From positions 31,744,749-31,808,748 of the forward strand of contig CM055877.1 in NCBI GenBank assembly GCA_029582165.1: 64,000 bases of DNA, written 5' to 3'. Under the pieces are notes generated by a model that searched no databases, was not told where the DNA came from, and saw only the letters and a program-made list of their open reading frames with translations. The stretch is from Portulaca oleracea (taxonomy: Eukaryota > Streptophyta > Magnoliopsida > Caryophyllales > Portulacaceae). Of this stretch, positions 21,510 through 33,237 are shown one piece after another. The translations under genes were made by a program, and so were the position numbers. The first letter of the stretch is position 1. Each line of letters opens with the position of its first letter.

Positions 21510-24500
21510 CTACGTACATAACAAATCTATGTAGTTTGAAAACTTTGCTTTGTTTTTTGTAAGGTACAGAGTTCTATCCCGAAGATGGTGCTTGATAGAC
21601 TTAAAAGTCTGCGATGGATCTCTTCTTTTGTTCTTGAAAGACAGATTATTTCTTGCTAGCCAAATGTTGTAGATGTAGGATGTGAAAATGGCAAAGATGA
21701 TTTTCTTTCTAATTTTGCTTTCCTTGAGGTTGAGAAACTTCCATCCCCATTGCTCCCAGCTTGGTGCTTTTGGGAGTTTGACCCAATTAGTCAGATGTTC
21801 TCTTGTCTGTTGGGCATATGAGCAATAGTACATAAGATGTTCTATCGTTTCATCGTGATTACCACACATTAAACAAAGAGGAAAGATTTCGTGGTTGTGC
21901 AGCCTGGTTTTCACCTGAAGTCTTCCATGTAAGGCCATCCAAGCACAGAAAGAATGTCTTGGGGTGTTGTATTTGTTCCACACAACTCTTTCCCAGAGCC
22001 ACTTGACATTTTCCCCTTCGAAAGCTTTGTAGCCCATTGAAACCGAGTATTGGTTTCTTGGAATGTTCGCCGATTTTATTTCATCTTTTACATCACAAAG
22101 CTTCTTGAAATACCAACATGTGTCCCCCTTTGGTTGGTATTCCCACCAGTCTCGATCCTTGATGTATCGTACGTGAATCCATTTGACCTAGAGCCTTTCT
22201 TTATGCTCGGCCACTGTCATGACCTGTTTGGTTATCAAGGCCTTGTTCCAATGCTTTAGATTTTTAATGCCTTGTCCCCTACATGATTTAGGTTTGCAAA
22301 CAGTGGACCAACTAATAAGGGGGGTCTTGGAGGATTGTATGTCCGCATTCCAAAGGAAATTGCGACAAACCCGTGTGATTTGATCAATAACACATTGGGG
22401 GATGATCAAAATGGAGGCCCAGTATGTGAATGCACCAAACAGAACTGAATTGATGAGCATCACCCTACCAGCATAGGAAATATTTGCAGTTCTCCAAGAC
22501 TTGATCCTCAAGGTGATTTTGTCAACCAGTTTTTGGCAATCTAATTTGCTTAGCCTACCATCGGTTATGGGCAGGTTCCCCTCTTCAAAACCAGTAACCT
22601 GGATAATCTGATTTATAATGGTTTGTGTTGCACCAAAGATCATGATCTTAGATTTGTTCGGGTTGGAGCTAAGGCTAGAGACTTGATTGAAATGGTTCAG
22701 TGCATCCTTGATCTTTTGAACACTATAGGGGTCTGCTGCAGTGAAAATCATCAGATCGTCCGCAAAGATTAGATGTGTAATATTTAAGCTCTTACAGCGG
22801 GGGAAGTATTTGAAGTTTGCCTCCTTAGCTGTTGCAGAAAGGGTTCTTGAAAGACATTTCATGGAAAGAACGAACAGTAGAGGGGATATCGGATCTCCTT
22901 AGCGTAGCCCTCTAGCCCCTTTGAAATAACCATGTGTACCTCCATTGATTTGAACCGTGTGGGAGGGGGTGGAGATGCAGCTCATAATCCACTCAATAAA
23001 TTTGTATCCTTGTAGAATCTCTTTGACAAAGTCCCACTTCACATTGTCAAAAGCCTTTCTTAAGTCGATTTTGAGAATGCATTTAGATTGGGAGGCTTTC
23101 CTGCGAAATCCACGTGATAGTTCATCGCACATTAGAACATTATGGAGCAGCTCACGTCCGAGGATGAAAGCAGTTTGACTGTCATTGATCAAATGAGGCA
23201 GGACAGCTTTTAGCCGTGAGGCAATCAACTTGGAAGCTGTTTTGTAGAAGGTGTTGCAGTAGGAGATGGGCCTGAAATCAGTAGCGAATCTTGGTTTTCT
23301 ATCTTGGGGATTAGAGCAAGAATTGTGGAGTTCAGTGCTGGGAGCATCCGGCCTGTTTGAAAGAATTCATTTATAGCTACACAGAATATATCTTCCAAAT
23401 GTGGCCAGGCAACTTTATAAAAACCACTTGAAAAACCATCTAGACCTGGGGATTTTGTGTTCGGGATTGAGAAAAGTGTTTCTTTAATGTCCTTCATATT
23501 GAAAGGCAAGCACAATTGCAGCTGTTGATGACAGTTAAGGGTATATCCTTGCTGTATAATGGACTCGTTTATTTTCTGTTTGTGATCAGGGTCCTTACCT
23601 AGGAGATTTTGGAAGTATTTTTCCAGGTGACCACCAACTTGTTGGAAACCAGAAATACTCTGTCCATTTTGATCAGTGAGTGAATGGACAGTTGATGTGA
23701 GTTTTCTCTTCTTCATTTTACTGAAGAAATATGAAGAGCAAGTATCACCATGTGCATGGACATCTATCTTACTTTGTTGTGATATGAGCTGCTGTGCCGA
23801 TTTTAGGATGGTTCTGTAGTTTTCTTTCACTTCTCTTTCTTCCAGAATAAGTTGCTGATTATTGGGGTCTGCCATCAGGGAGTTCTGGGTGACCATCAAC
23901 TTTTGTTGAGCTGTCTCACATTGAGTATGAATATCAGCAAACTTGCTTTTATTTAGATCTTTGAGAGCAGGTTTAAGATCTTTTTGCAAGTGGTAGAGTG
24001 CATGCATAGGGGAGCCGGCTCTGATATTATTCTTGGCTTTTTCAACAATGCTATTGAAGCTAGGATCTGTGACCCACATGTCGCAGAAACGGAAGCAGGT
24101 TTGTGGTTGAGGGCCTTCTAATAATTTAAGTATGATTGGTTTATGATCAGATAGACTTTTCGGAAGATATAAACCCTTCACATAATCATTTGCTATCAAC
24201 CAATCTTGATTATAGAATATTCGATCAATTTTTGATTGGACCTGACCATTTGACCAAGTGTGAGTTGCGCCATGACAAATTAGCTCAGTGAGCTGGCAAT
24301 GCTCAATACAGCTTTGAAAATCCCTGGTTTCAAAATTTTGGACTGGTGTCCCATGCAATCTGTCATCTTCATACAGAATTGAATTGAAGTCACCCATCAC
24401 ACACCAAGCTCCTGCCACATTGCTCGAAATACTCTTTAAATTATCCCACAAATACACGCGCTCCTCTATTCGATTGAAACCATAAACAAAGGTATACGTG

Positions 24501-24809
24501 GCTGTTGCGTTTCTATTGTAATCAAGGATTTTGCAATGAATATACTGTGCATCGACTTGAAGCACTTGGACAGCCACCTTGTTTGGACGCCATGCAATAT
24601 ATGTTCTACCATTTCCATGAGAACCAAAGTTATTGCAAGTAGACCAGGATTTGAACATACCTTGAGTGATACTGGATTCCTTTTTCAGGTTTCACTTTTG
24701 TTTCAAGCAAACAGATCACATTAGCCTTTGTGCTACGCAAGAAGATCAGAATATCTTCTTGTTTTCTGGGGTCATTCAGACCCCTAACATTCCATGTGAC
24801 AATCTTCAT
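21510..24809 (-). pseudogene. LINE ORF2: endonuclease, reverse transcriptase, zf-RVT
   Basis: Starts at ATG 24809 (MKIVTWNVRGLND). The AP-endonuclease domain has GDFNSI, KIDRIF and SDHKPI. The RT has SPGLDGF, KIDLRKAFDNVKW, GDPISPL and IFADDLMIF (catalytic DD intact). The C-terminal zinc-finger region reads FCAWMALHGRL and CLMCGNHDETIEHLMYYC. Breaks: a frameshift near 24657, another near 23225, an in-frame stop inside RGLR-x-GDP near 22900, and one near 22187-22040. Enzymatic motifs are present, but no full-length protein can be made. Confidence 0.9.
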
Positions 24810-26068
24810 TGGGGGGTCGAGTCAAATCTGGAGGAGCTCTTACTCCTCTCTTCTTCTTCTTCCCCAGCTGTTGTTACACTCACATTTGTGTCATCAGTTT
24901 GATTCTCCTCAGTATTTCCTAACAACCGGAATTGATTTGTTATTTGAAGAGCAGGATTGTTTGGATTTAAGTGTGGACTTGTGTTTCTGGATGTGCCTCT
25001 CCTAGGAGAGTTGATCTCTATGAAACCATCTTCATCGACAGTCCTGTCTTTCACTTTAATTCTCCATTCCTGCTTTGTAGTGACTGGCTTGCTGTGATTT
25101 GTTTTGGAGTTCTTGTCCTCTGCTTTGCTCTTCTTTCTGCATTCATCCTCTGTGTGTCCCAATATCTAGCAGTAGCTACAAGAAGTTGGTTTCCATTCAT
25201 ATTCCACAGATTGTGTTATCAACACATCTTGCTCATTGACATATTTGATCTCATGTGGAAAGGTGATATCCAGTTTAACCTCAACCAAGATGCGTGCATA
25301 GGTGAGGTTTGTTCTGTCCTTTGTAGCCTTATCTGTCTTAATTGGTATACCAATTAGACTAGCTAGCCTACTTAGATTTTGTGTGCTCCAGTACTGGATA
25401 TCTAGGTGCAGAAATTTGATCCAGATTGGCAGAGATTTGAATTCATCCATATTGATTGTTTGTGATAGATTCTATGGCCTGACCACAAAAGGCTTCTTAT
25501 CAAAGAAAAAAATACCTCTTTTGAGTACCTCGTTCTTCTCTGCCTCTTTGTTGAATCTCACCAGGAACACACCGCTTCGTACAGCTGCAATGTTGCTCAG
25601 ATCATAGTGAGACCAAATTCTCTTGATGAAACCTTCTATTATTGGGAATTGTGGATTTTCCCCAATCACGCGACACAGTACCGAGGACTTCCAGTATTCG
25701 ATTTCTTTTTGGACATCTTCTTTCTCAATCTTTGCAATAGGGGATCCCTTAATTACTGTAGCTTCGATGTACTCTAGATTTGTGCCTTCATCTGGATCGA
25801 GTAGAGAAGCATAGGTTGTAGATCGTTTTCTATGTTCTTGAGGAACATCGTTTGAATTTTGCTTACCTTGTTCTTGATCTGATTTCTGGCCAACCAAATC
25901 GTCAATTTTTGATGTCGATTTGCCGGATTCTGGACCAGTATTTGACTGTCGATGTATTTCAGTGTTGTTGCTCTCCTCGACTTCAGCTGTTGCCGGAGTG
26001 ATGCTCGGAGAAACCTTAGTCGGCGTCTTGGCTTTTGGCTGGTTGTTAGCCTTCCTGGTCTTTGCCAT
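24806..26068 (-). pseudogene. LINE ORF1: DUF4283-like domain and CCHC knuckle
   Basis: Starts at ATG 26068 (MAKTRKANN), ends TGA 24806-24808. A Ser/Thr/Lys-rich N-terminus is followed by a DUF4283-like RNA-binding domain (VLCRVIGENP, IWSHYDLSNIAAV, GVFLVRFN) and then by FPHEIKYVN leading to SCSYC-x-ILGHTEDEC, a CX2CX4HX4C knuckle. In-frame stops lie near 25472 (after VVRP, where Trp is usual) and inside the knuckle near 25163. ORF1 proteins bind LINE RNA in ribonucleoprotein particles. Confidence 0.8.
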
Positions 26069-26148
26069 GGCTAGGGCCGAGGCCCTGGACTCAGGGATGC
26101 TAGCTGCCAGAAATCGCCAAGAGAGTGACGGTCTCAAGGAGAGAGAAA

Positions 26149-26152
<4 letters not shown>

Positions 26153-26227
<75 letters not shown>
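26153..26227. repeat. (TA)n microsatellite
   Basis: About 37 TA units directly upstream of the LINE 5' end. An ORF reading through it gives only an Ile-Tyr repeat and is not a protein. Confidence 0.95.
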
Positions 26228-26229
<2 letters not shown>

Positions 26230-26479
26230 ACAGTGAACTCATATTAAGGTAAAAACACTAGGTTTATTTATTGGAAAGAAGACTTTGTTCATAAATATTT
26301 ATTATATATATCGTAGATAATGTATACTAAACATGGAAAGAAGACTTTCTTCATAAATCATAATTACTATCCATCCAATTCCTAGAATAAACATAAAAAT
26401 CGTTCTAGTTTTGTTTCTTACAGCTATAGGGGTAAGCACCTCTATTGTTCTAAACTAATTAAGAAAAATAAAAATAATA

Positions 26480-26596
26480 TCAAGTATATCCTAAACTAAC
26501 ATCTTCATGCTCGAAAGCCTCAATGAATTTTGCGTCTGCAACATCATCTTTGTTTGCATTACATATTGTGCAAGAAGTCCCTAATTGAATTTGTAA
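26480..26596 (-). other. Exon-like segment, unknown protein
   Basis: A good 3' splice site (TTTTTGCAG, minus strand, ending at 26597) is followed by 39 codons to a TGA. The peptide includes SCTICNANKDDVADAKFIEA, with a CX2C pair. I do not recognise the family. No matching upstream exon is certain. It may be the last exon of a decayed or captured gene. Confidence 0.3.
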
Positions 26597-29267
26597 CTGC
26601 AAAAAGAAAACAATTTTATTAGAAGTATTTTTAAAAATATACTACAAAAAATCGGCAGCATTTCCCCTGAAAATTTGTGATATCATAGGCAAAGTGTCTT
26701 ACATATCAAATTCATATAAAAATAATAATCTCCATGGCCACACGCCAAAGTACATTACGAGCTACACGCTTGGAGTCCAACAAAATATATATACATAAAA
26801 ATAAATCTACACAAGGCAAGATAGTCACCATACTTGTAGTATTGTCCATTAGGACTTGGGACTTGACCCACGAAAGGACGAAGCTGTCAACAAGATCCGC
26901 TTGGATGTAACTATCCACATTATAAAACTCAATTAGCTATAAATATTTTAGTTGTTTTTTTTATTTTACTATGGCAATCCAATCCGTAGAAAACCAACAA
27001 AAATAAAAGATCTAAAAGATAAGTTCCTCATACAGGTCCTTATCTTTATTCATTACCCAAAGAAAAGGGCAACCTAAAACTTGCCTGGGCCGCCTCCACA
27101 TTATCCATTGAGTCAAACGTAAAATCTTTTCCATTGATAGACAAAGATTTATTCGAGATTTTTTTGGACTATCATCTCTCCATCTTCCTCATCTTTCTGT
27201 AATAGTCTCATTCTGAAGACCACCTTTTAATAGTTCAATGACACATACTAATTAACCACTAGCATAATGATTTCATATCTTCTACTACAATGGCATAGGT
27301 AAAATTAGTTGGTCAACCTGGTAATTGGCATTCGGCCATGGGTGACACAAACCTAGTAATTGACATTCATCCATAAGTGACACAAACCTTGTAATTACCA
27401 ACATACTGTGATGTTGTATGGTTATGTGTACTTATGATGGTTAGAGAATTGGAATGGGTCAAGTAGGGTATTGTTAAGTGTTTCGCTCAAACATGACGCT
27501 TTATAGGATAGCAATTCCAAGTAGATAGTCAGAAATAACGATTGGTGGCAAGAAACTGATAAGCAATGGACTCTTGGTAATAAATGAAGATCCTCATCAC
27601 TTTATAAAAAAAGATAAAGGTCAAAGTTATTGGAAAATACTTAAAATCCAAGGGACACTACCATGGTTTTGGAACCCTAATTGGAATGAGATACCATTAG
27701 AAGTCATGTCATGCAGATAATAGTTATGACAAAAACTAACACCAGGCAGTAACCACCAGCAACAGCCAGTGACAAGCAGCTCCATGGTCCCAATCAACAC
27801 CAACCCAATCGCCATAATACATTATAGCTCCAATACTTTGTGAATCCCCAACTACATGGCTCAAGAGGCATATCACTCACAAGCATCTTTTTTATCTTTT
27901 TAAAATCACCAGCTTATAGATTGCATCGTTAAGTATGCTTATTTGTAATTAAAATTTGAATAGTAATATAAAAGTACATACCTAGCACATGACTGATTTC
28001 AGTTAAGGCTCAATGAGTATCAAATAAATTAGAATTCCGAAGCTTCACTGAGAATATCATAGAAAAGAACAATAGGAGAAGAGGCCATGTACATTAACAT
28101 GAACAGATGCCATGCACAATTTACTTCTATCCAGAACGTACTAAACTCTCAAAAATTAACAAAACTTATTGAATTCCAATTAACAACCCTAGCTAATTGC
28201 TATAGAAATTATTCAAATTACTGAACATGATTCTAAATTTGAACCATAAATGTTCAACATACCTTATTTTTCATGGTTGGGTGGGGAGCGGGTGATATTT
28301 TTATCCTTTGCAAAGTTCTGTACCTTTTGTACTTAGGTACTACTCTTTTTTCCGCTTCCTACTCAGCTATGTTGCTGGTACAAGTCTGCTACTACTGTTG
28401 TTGATGTATTCCTTTGTTGTTGTTGTTGAGAATTGTTGATTCTGCAAGACAACACTACAAACCAGTTAAACCATGCAAACCCCAGCTAACAAATAGCCAG
28501 AATATTAGTGCACTTAACATAACAACCAGTACACACAGCATTAGTTTTTAACAAATATCACATTTATTCTACAGTATCCGATAGATGAGGTTAAGCAATA
28601 TGACCATGAAGGCAAGTATAAGTTACATGAGAGGAGTGCTCAACATGAAATAAAATAAGGGTACATAATACAACGACCAATATACGTTGCAGCAGACCAG
28701 GACACAAGTATATAATCTGAATAGATTTTTCATGGCTCTACAAATATTTAAAGTGTGTTCTTGTTTCAGTTCAAATAGGAAATTATGTTTATGTTTTCTC
28801 TTCATTTTGATCTTAGCATGAACCTGTAACAGATGAGGCATAAAAATATATGTGAAGCTGGAAAAAAAAAAAATCACACACAATTAACCTATCATAAAGA
28901 GTGGATAAGTAGAGCACTAGATATGGTTGAGAGCATTAATATGAATCTTGTAACATAAATATGGTCAGTGTATTCAGATTTGGGTAACAAGTCATTATCT
29001 AAGGACTAGATTTGATAGCACAATGACTATCAATTCCCAACTTTGTTAAAAGATTAGAACCTTGTCTACAATAAATAAATAAATAAAACATAAAAAAAAG
29101 ATTAAACCTCTATATAACAAATAACAAGAAATAAAAAGACTAGCCCACGAAGGCACAAACTACATTAAACAGATAATTGCTTTTCATACAACTAAACAAC
29201 CCCTTTAGAAAATACCCAGCATTAACAAAGTTTGTTTGTAAGGGATCAACTAGCAAGCATGCTTCAT
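26597..29267. other. Mostly non-coding sequence with a few exon-like scraps
   Basis: AT-rich. On the minus strand I see a short open piece near 27030-27150 (SINGKDFTFDSMDNVEAAQ). A segment at about 28262-28448 is bounded by acceptor-like TCTTGCAG and donor-like AAGGTATGT. Neither can be tied to a family. A 35-bp direct repeat lies at 27317-27400. No RNA gene is recognised. Confidence 0.35.
27317..27400. repeat. 35-bp tandem repeat, about 2.4 copies
   Basis: Copies start at 27317, 27352 and 27387 (core GGTGACACAAACC / AGTGACACAAACC). Confidence 0.65.
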
Positions 29268-29459
29268 ATTCATGGGTAAATCGAATTTACCAGTTTTTAC
29301 CAAATTTACCAAAATTCATCCAAATTTTCCAAAAGTTACCAAAAATTACCAAAGTTAAAAAACAAATTAATTAATTTTGATACATTAGGATAAATTTGAC
29401 AAAAATTACAAAAAATTACCAAAATTTAACTTTTACCCAACTGTTTTTTACCCATGAAT
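29268..29459. mobile_element. Small MITE-like element
   Basis: 192 bp bounded by 13-bp inverted repeats ATTCATGGGTAAA (29268-29280) and TTTACCCATGAAT (29447-29459). The inside is made of TTACCAAA-type repeats. No clear TSD. Confidence 0.45.
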
Positions 29460-29874
29460 TTTACACCCAGGTAAAATAAATATTAGAGAAATTTCTTACA
29501 AGCAATCCACCAAAAAAAAAAAGCTATTTCATGGAGAATTGTCAAAATAGTATCGAATTACATTGTGAAGGAGTTTGAAAAGAAAGGAAACATAAATAAA
29601 AAATTAGAAAATATCGGGAAGCTAAGTTGTATTATGCTTTGTTAAATTACATTTCCTTAAAATTCATAATAGACACTTGTGGAGGGGACACCAAAGGCTG
29701 TATTATGCTAAATAGTGAATATAAATATGGGGCTCTTGGCGTAAGAAATCTGCCAATTGCCCTAATCGCATGAAAAGATCTCCATCATAACAAGCCAAAA
29801 CATTGAAGGACACATAAAAAAAAGGGAAACAAACTTGTAGAAGAAGACTATGTTAGCAATTCAAAGCCAAATAC

Positions 29875-30100
29875 CTGTTATATTCTCCAAAAGCCACACC
29901 CCAAAAGAATACACCCGGCTTTTCTCATCCACCATACCATTCATGAAGGACTCATGAGCAGACTGATTATCAATCAAACAAATTTGCAAACGATTGAAGA
30001 ATAATTAACCAATAAACAACCCATAGACCAATATCTAAGACACTTACCCAAATTCGGCTTCAAATATCATGAGATTGCATGGGAATTGTGGCGCCATAAT
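29875..30100 (-). pseudogene. Protein-kinase-like gene fragment (two exon pieces)
   Basis: The piece at 29962-29875 lies between an acceptor (AATCAG) and a donor (CAG|GTATTTGG). It reads MVDEKSRVYSFGVWLLE, matching subdomain IX of plant receptor-like kinases (DEKSDVYSFGVxLLE) with the invariant Asp changed to Arg. A second piece ends at 30048 with a GTAAGTG donor (FEAEFG). The phosphate-binding loop and catalytic loop are not seen. A captured or decayed fragment is likely. Confidence 0.5.
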
Positions 30101-30109
30101 CAAAAGAAA

Positions 30110-30413
30110 TTAATAAAGGTCAGGCGGCCTATAGGATTAAACTCCACGGATTGATGACGTGGCTGATGAAGGCGGGCTGCTTCTTCAACGTAAAGGACAG
30201 GTGACTTTTATCAAGTTTTACTGGGCCAGATTCGCGTTTTGGGCCAGCTTGTGAATTGATAAAGGTCGTGGCTGATGAAGGCAGGCTGTTTTAACCTGTT
30301 GGGCCCGCTTTGTTGACTCCATGGGAACAATGACCCATTTTGGTGTTCGGCCCAAATGTCTTGCCGAGTTTTGACGGGTTAGGATTTTGTCGGTACAAAT
30401 CCCAGTGTCTACA
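30110..30413 (-). repeat. Minus-strand LTR start (Tat/Ogre-like)
   Basis: The minus strand starts TGTAGACACTGGGATTTGTA at 30413, similar to the plus-strand LTR start at 31233 over about 30 bp. The leftward extent is unclear; a related direct repeat (CGTGGCTGATGAAGGC) occurs at about 30160 and 30266. Confidence 0.4.
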
Positions 30414-30414
30414 G

Positions 30415-30705
30415 CCTCGAGAAAATCCGTTGGGCATCATCAACATCGATAAAATCTGATCCACCTCGAGAAAATCCGTTAGGGCATCATTAACATCGGG
30501 AAAATCCGATCTACTCTGGGAAAATCCGTTGGGCATCATCAACATCGGGAAAATTCGATCCACCTCGAGAAAATCCGTTAGTCATCATTAACATTGGGAA
30601 AATCTGATCCGCCTTGGGAAAATCCATTGGACATCAATTGCTTCGGAAGAATCCGATCCGCCTCGGAAAAATCCATTTAGCATCAACGACAGTAGCATCG
30701 AAAAA
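30415..30705. repeat. 49-bp tandem array, about 6 copies
   Basis: Copies start at about 30415, 30463, 30512, 30563, 30612 and 30661. Core: GAAAATCCGTTGGGCATCAT. Confidence 0.85.
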
Positions 30706-30852
30706 AGGAAGTTTGGATCAGCCGCGATCAATCTGCCAGACAGGTAATTCTTTAGATCTTAAGCCGTTGTTCAAAATGATCTAACATTCTGCTTTGGTTT
30801 CTATGTGAGGAACCATCACCGACGCCGGGAAAACCAGGACATCACCCAATTG

Positions 30853-31155
30853 CCATTAAAAGATTGCTCACCTCATCATCTTCCAGCTGTCATTAAAAGA
30901 GCGTTGACGTCCACCTTCCGGTCGCCATTAAAAGAGCACCGACGGCATCCACCTTCCGGTCACCAGCAAAAAAGCACCAACAACATCCATCTTCCAGTTG
31001 CCAATAAAACAAGACCGACATCATCCAACCTCCGGTCACCAATAAAATAGCACCGACATCATCCACCCTCCGGTCGTCAATAAAAGAGTATCGACATCAT
31101 CCACCTTCCTGTTACGATTAAAAGAGCACCGACAGGACCCATCCTCCTGTTACCA
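30853..31155. repeat. 38-bp tandem array, about 8 copies
   Basis: Copies start near 30853, 30891, 30926, 30964, 31002, 31040, 31078 and 31116. Cores: TTAAAAGAGCACCGACG and CCACCTTCCGGTC. Confidence 0.85.
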
Positions 31156-31294
31156 ACATTATCTTGAAAAGGATATTAGCACTTCAGCCTACTTTGACCT
31201 CATTCTAATCAGACTTCATCCAAGTGGGAACTCTATGTAGACACCGAGTTTTGTACCAACAAATTCCAGTCATGCAAGACCGGGAACAAGAATT

Positions 31295-31620
31295 GGAAGT
31301 CAGGCCCAAAACAAGCTGCCAAGGCTCCAGAGCCTTGGCTAACACCAAGAAACAGGCCCAAAGGAAGTCATGCCCAGAACAAGCTGCCAAGGCCCTGGGA
31401 CCTTCGCTCACACCAAGAAACAAGCCCAAACGAAGTCTGGCCTAGAACAAGCTGCCAAGGCCCCAAGGCCTTAGCTAACACCAAGAAATAGGTCCAAAAG
31501 AAGTCAGGCACAAAACAAGTTTCCAAGGCCCCGGGGCTTTGGTTAACACCTAGAAACGGGCCCAAAGGAACAATGGCCCAAGGGAAAGAGCCCATGGCCA
31601 CTAGACCTTGGTTTACATAT
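31295..31620. repeat. 68-bp tandem array, about 5 copies
   Basis: Copies start at 31295, 31363, 31431, 31499 and 31567. Core: AACAAGCTGCCAAGGCC. ORFs read through it on both strands reflect the repeat, not genes. Confidence 0.85.
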
Positions 31621-31928
31621 ATCTAGCTCAAAATGCGAATTTGGCCCAAGAGATTTCGCCGTGGCCGCTGGGCCTAGGCCGAGAATAAAACCCAATTTGC
31701 CCCTGCCATGTCATCGATACACATGATGAGCAGTTGTTGTTCGCGAGGCCTTCCTTAATCAAGTTTGATTTGCGTGCCAGAGTTTCCCTCATCTGATCCC
31801 GTGATCGACACATGGTGCCTTTGACTCATGCAAAGTCAAAGGCCCTACGACCTTGACGTCAAGCATGGGGCATGATCTTTGGATCATGCTCTCCCTATTT
31901 CCATCATCTTCATACCTCCTTCTTCACC

Positions 31929-31936
31929 TATAAATA
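31929..31936 (+). promoter_or_regulatory. TATA box in the LTR at 31233-32466
   Basis: TATAAATA, about 700 bp into the LTR and followed by an AT/C-rich leader. Confidence 0.5.
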
Positions 31937-32470
31937 CCCTTCCATTTCACCACTCATGTCATCAACAATTCTCATCAACTACTCCCATCTTAACAATCAT
32001 CACCACCTCTCACCATCAATACTCCTATTATCTCCCATTTCTCTCTCAAAAGTCCCTATTCTATCTCCATACAAAAGTTCTCAAGTGTGCGCGGTATCAA
32101 GGTTCGACATCTCGAGTTTCCATCTATTCTTCATTAGTACTTGCAAGAAAGCAAGGTTTGATCACTTTTGTTCATTTATCATTTCATAATCATGTAAGCA
32201 TAGTCTCAAAACCATCTTTGTATAATAATTTGTAAATATGCACCACTTCTTGCATGTTTAGAATATAATGTTGTGAAATCATTTAAACTTCTCCTCACTC
32301 TCTTTCATTTCGAATTCGATTTTAGTAGAGTCTGTTTCTTTTAAACAAGGAAATCCAAGAATTCTTTAATTCTTGTGGATTCGTAACCTTACCCCCGGAC
32401 TCAGAATTAGGGTTTGTAGACCGGAGTTATTTTCTTCGTTTTTGGTTTGTTGATTTCCTTAAATCATCTC

Positions 32471-32480
32471 TGGCGACTCC
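32471..32480 (+). promoter_or_regulatory. Primer-binding site (tRNA-Arg type, short)
   Basis: TGGCGACTCC, the start of the tRNA-Arg-complementary site known from Ogre/Tat elements; the match ends after 10 bases. Confidence 0.5.
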
Positions 32481-33237
32481 TCTTTTTCTACCTTAACATA
32501 CCTAACGTATATGCCTATTGCATCAAATGAATTAAAATGAACTAATATCTCTCCAATATCCAAATTCATGAGGTCAGCCCAAGAAAAATCGGATTAGAAA
32601 TTGCCCAGGCCATGGTCGTGTCTTAGCCGTTTCTCCATGGGTCGAAGACAAATGGGCCTTGGTATGGCTTTCCTCATGGCCAAACGGCCTTGGGACCAGC
32701 CTGGTGGCCCACACATCTCTTTCTGGCCCAAATCTGGAATGGTTTGCTATTGATACATTGTTAAAATAATTTGATGCAATTTCAAGTGTGTTGGTATGGG
32801 TAAGGTCCTTAAGAGAACAAAGATATTTTACAAATAAAAATATCCTTATTTAAGGATTAAAGAACCTTAGTCGGCTCCCTATCACAACTTAAGTAACGCA
32901 ACGGAAAAGAAGGCCTACAACTTCTTTTTTTTCGGGGTCCTACACCACCATGTTTTTAAAAAATTATATGAGATACATTATTCGCCAGCAATATTATAAC
33001 TATCACACAATTAGAAGGTATAACATGATGTTTTAGTATAGAAATTGAGGTTATTAGAAAGATTAAAGTATTTTTCTTAAAGATAATTATCAAATCATTT
33101 TAAATTTTGAAGTCCAAAATAAAACTTTTACCTTTTCAATAGCAGTTTTTGATTGAATAATAGCAAACTGTTACTTATTACTAACTTAATTTTAAATAGA
33201 CATTTGTTATATCACAATATAAAATTAAAATATTTAA
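32481..33237. other. Non-coding; possible further LTR piece
   Basis: No ORF. The minus strand shows TGTAGGACCCCG at about 32942, an LTR-like start, but no partner is visible. Confidence 0.25.

Larger units (their letters stand above)
21460..26152 (-). mobile_element. Plant L1-type LINE, near full length
   Basis: Minus-strand order is a short 5' UTR (26152-26069), ORF1, ORF2 and a short 3' UTR ending at 21460. Both ends meet (TA)n tracts and no poly-A tail is seen. About 4.7 kb long. ORF1 and ORF2 each hold stops or frameshifts. Confidence 0.85.
31233..32466 (+). repeat. Ogre/Tat-like LTR with internal tandem array
   Basis: Starts TGTAGACACCGAG after a purine-rich block (AAGTGGGAACTCTA) and ends AAATCA four bases before a TGGCGACTCC primer site. 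It contains a 68-bp tandem array in its first third and a TATA box. No coding region follows, so it is a fragment or a rearranged element. Confidence 0.6.

Noticed and set aside
25472..26242. ORF starting with a long Ile-Tyr repeat
   Set aside because: The N-terminus is translation of the (TA)n tract; the real LINE ORF1 start is the ATG at 26068.
26640..26660. ACTACAAAAAATCGG, resembling a CACTA transposon end
   Set aside because: Preceded by T rather than C, with no matching inverted end or TSD nearby.
30415..31155. Regular repeats that could suggest a CRISPR-like array
   Set aside because: Repeats are head-to-tail without unique spacers, and the DNA is plant; tandem arrays explain them.
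31205..31601. ORFs on both strands
   Set aside because: Produced by the 68-bp tandem array; low-complexity and repeating.
31872..32235. Ser/His/Thr-rich overlapping ORFs
   Set aside because: They lie inside an LTR downstream of its TATA box and have C/T-rich leader composition with no domain.
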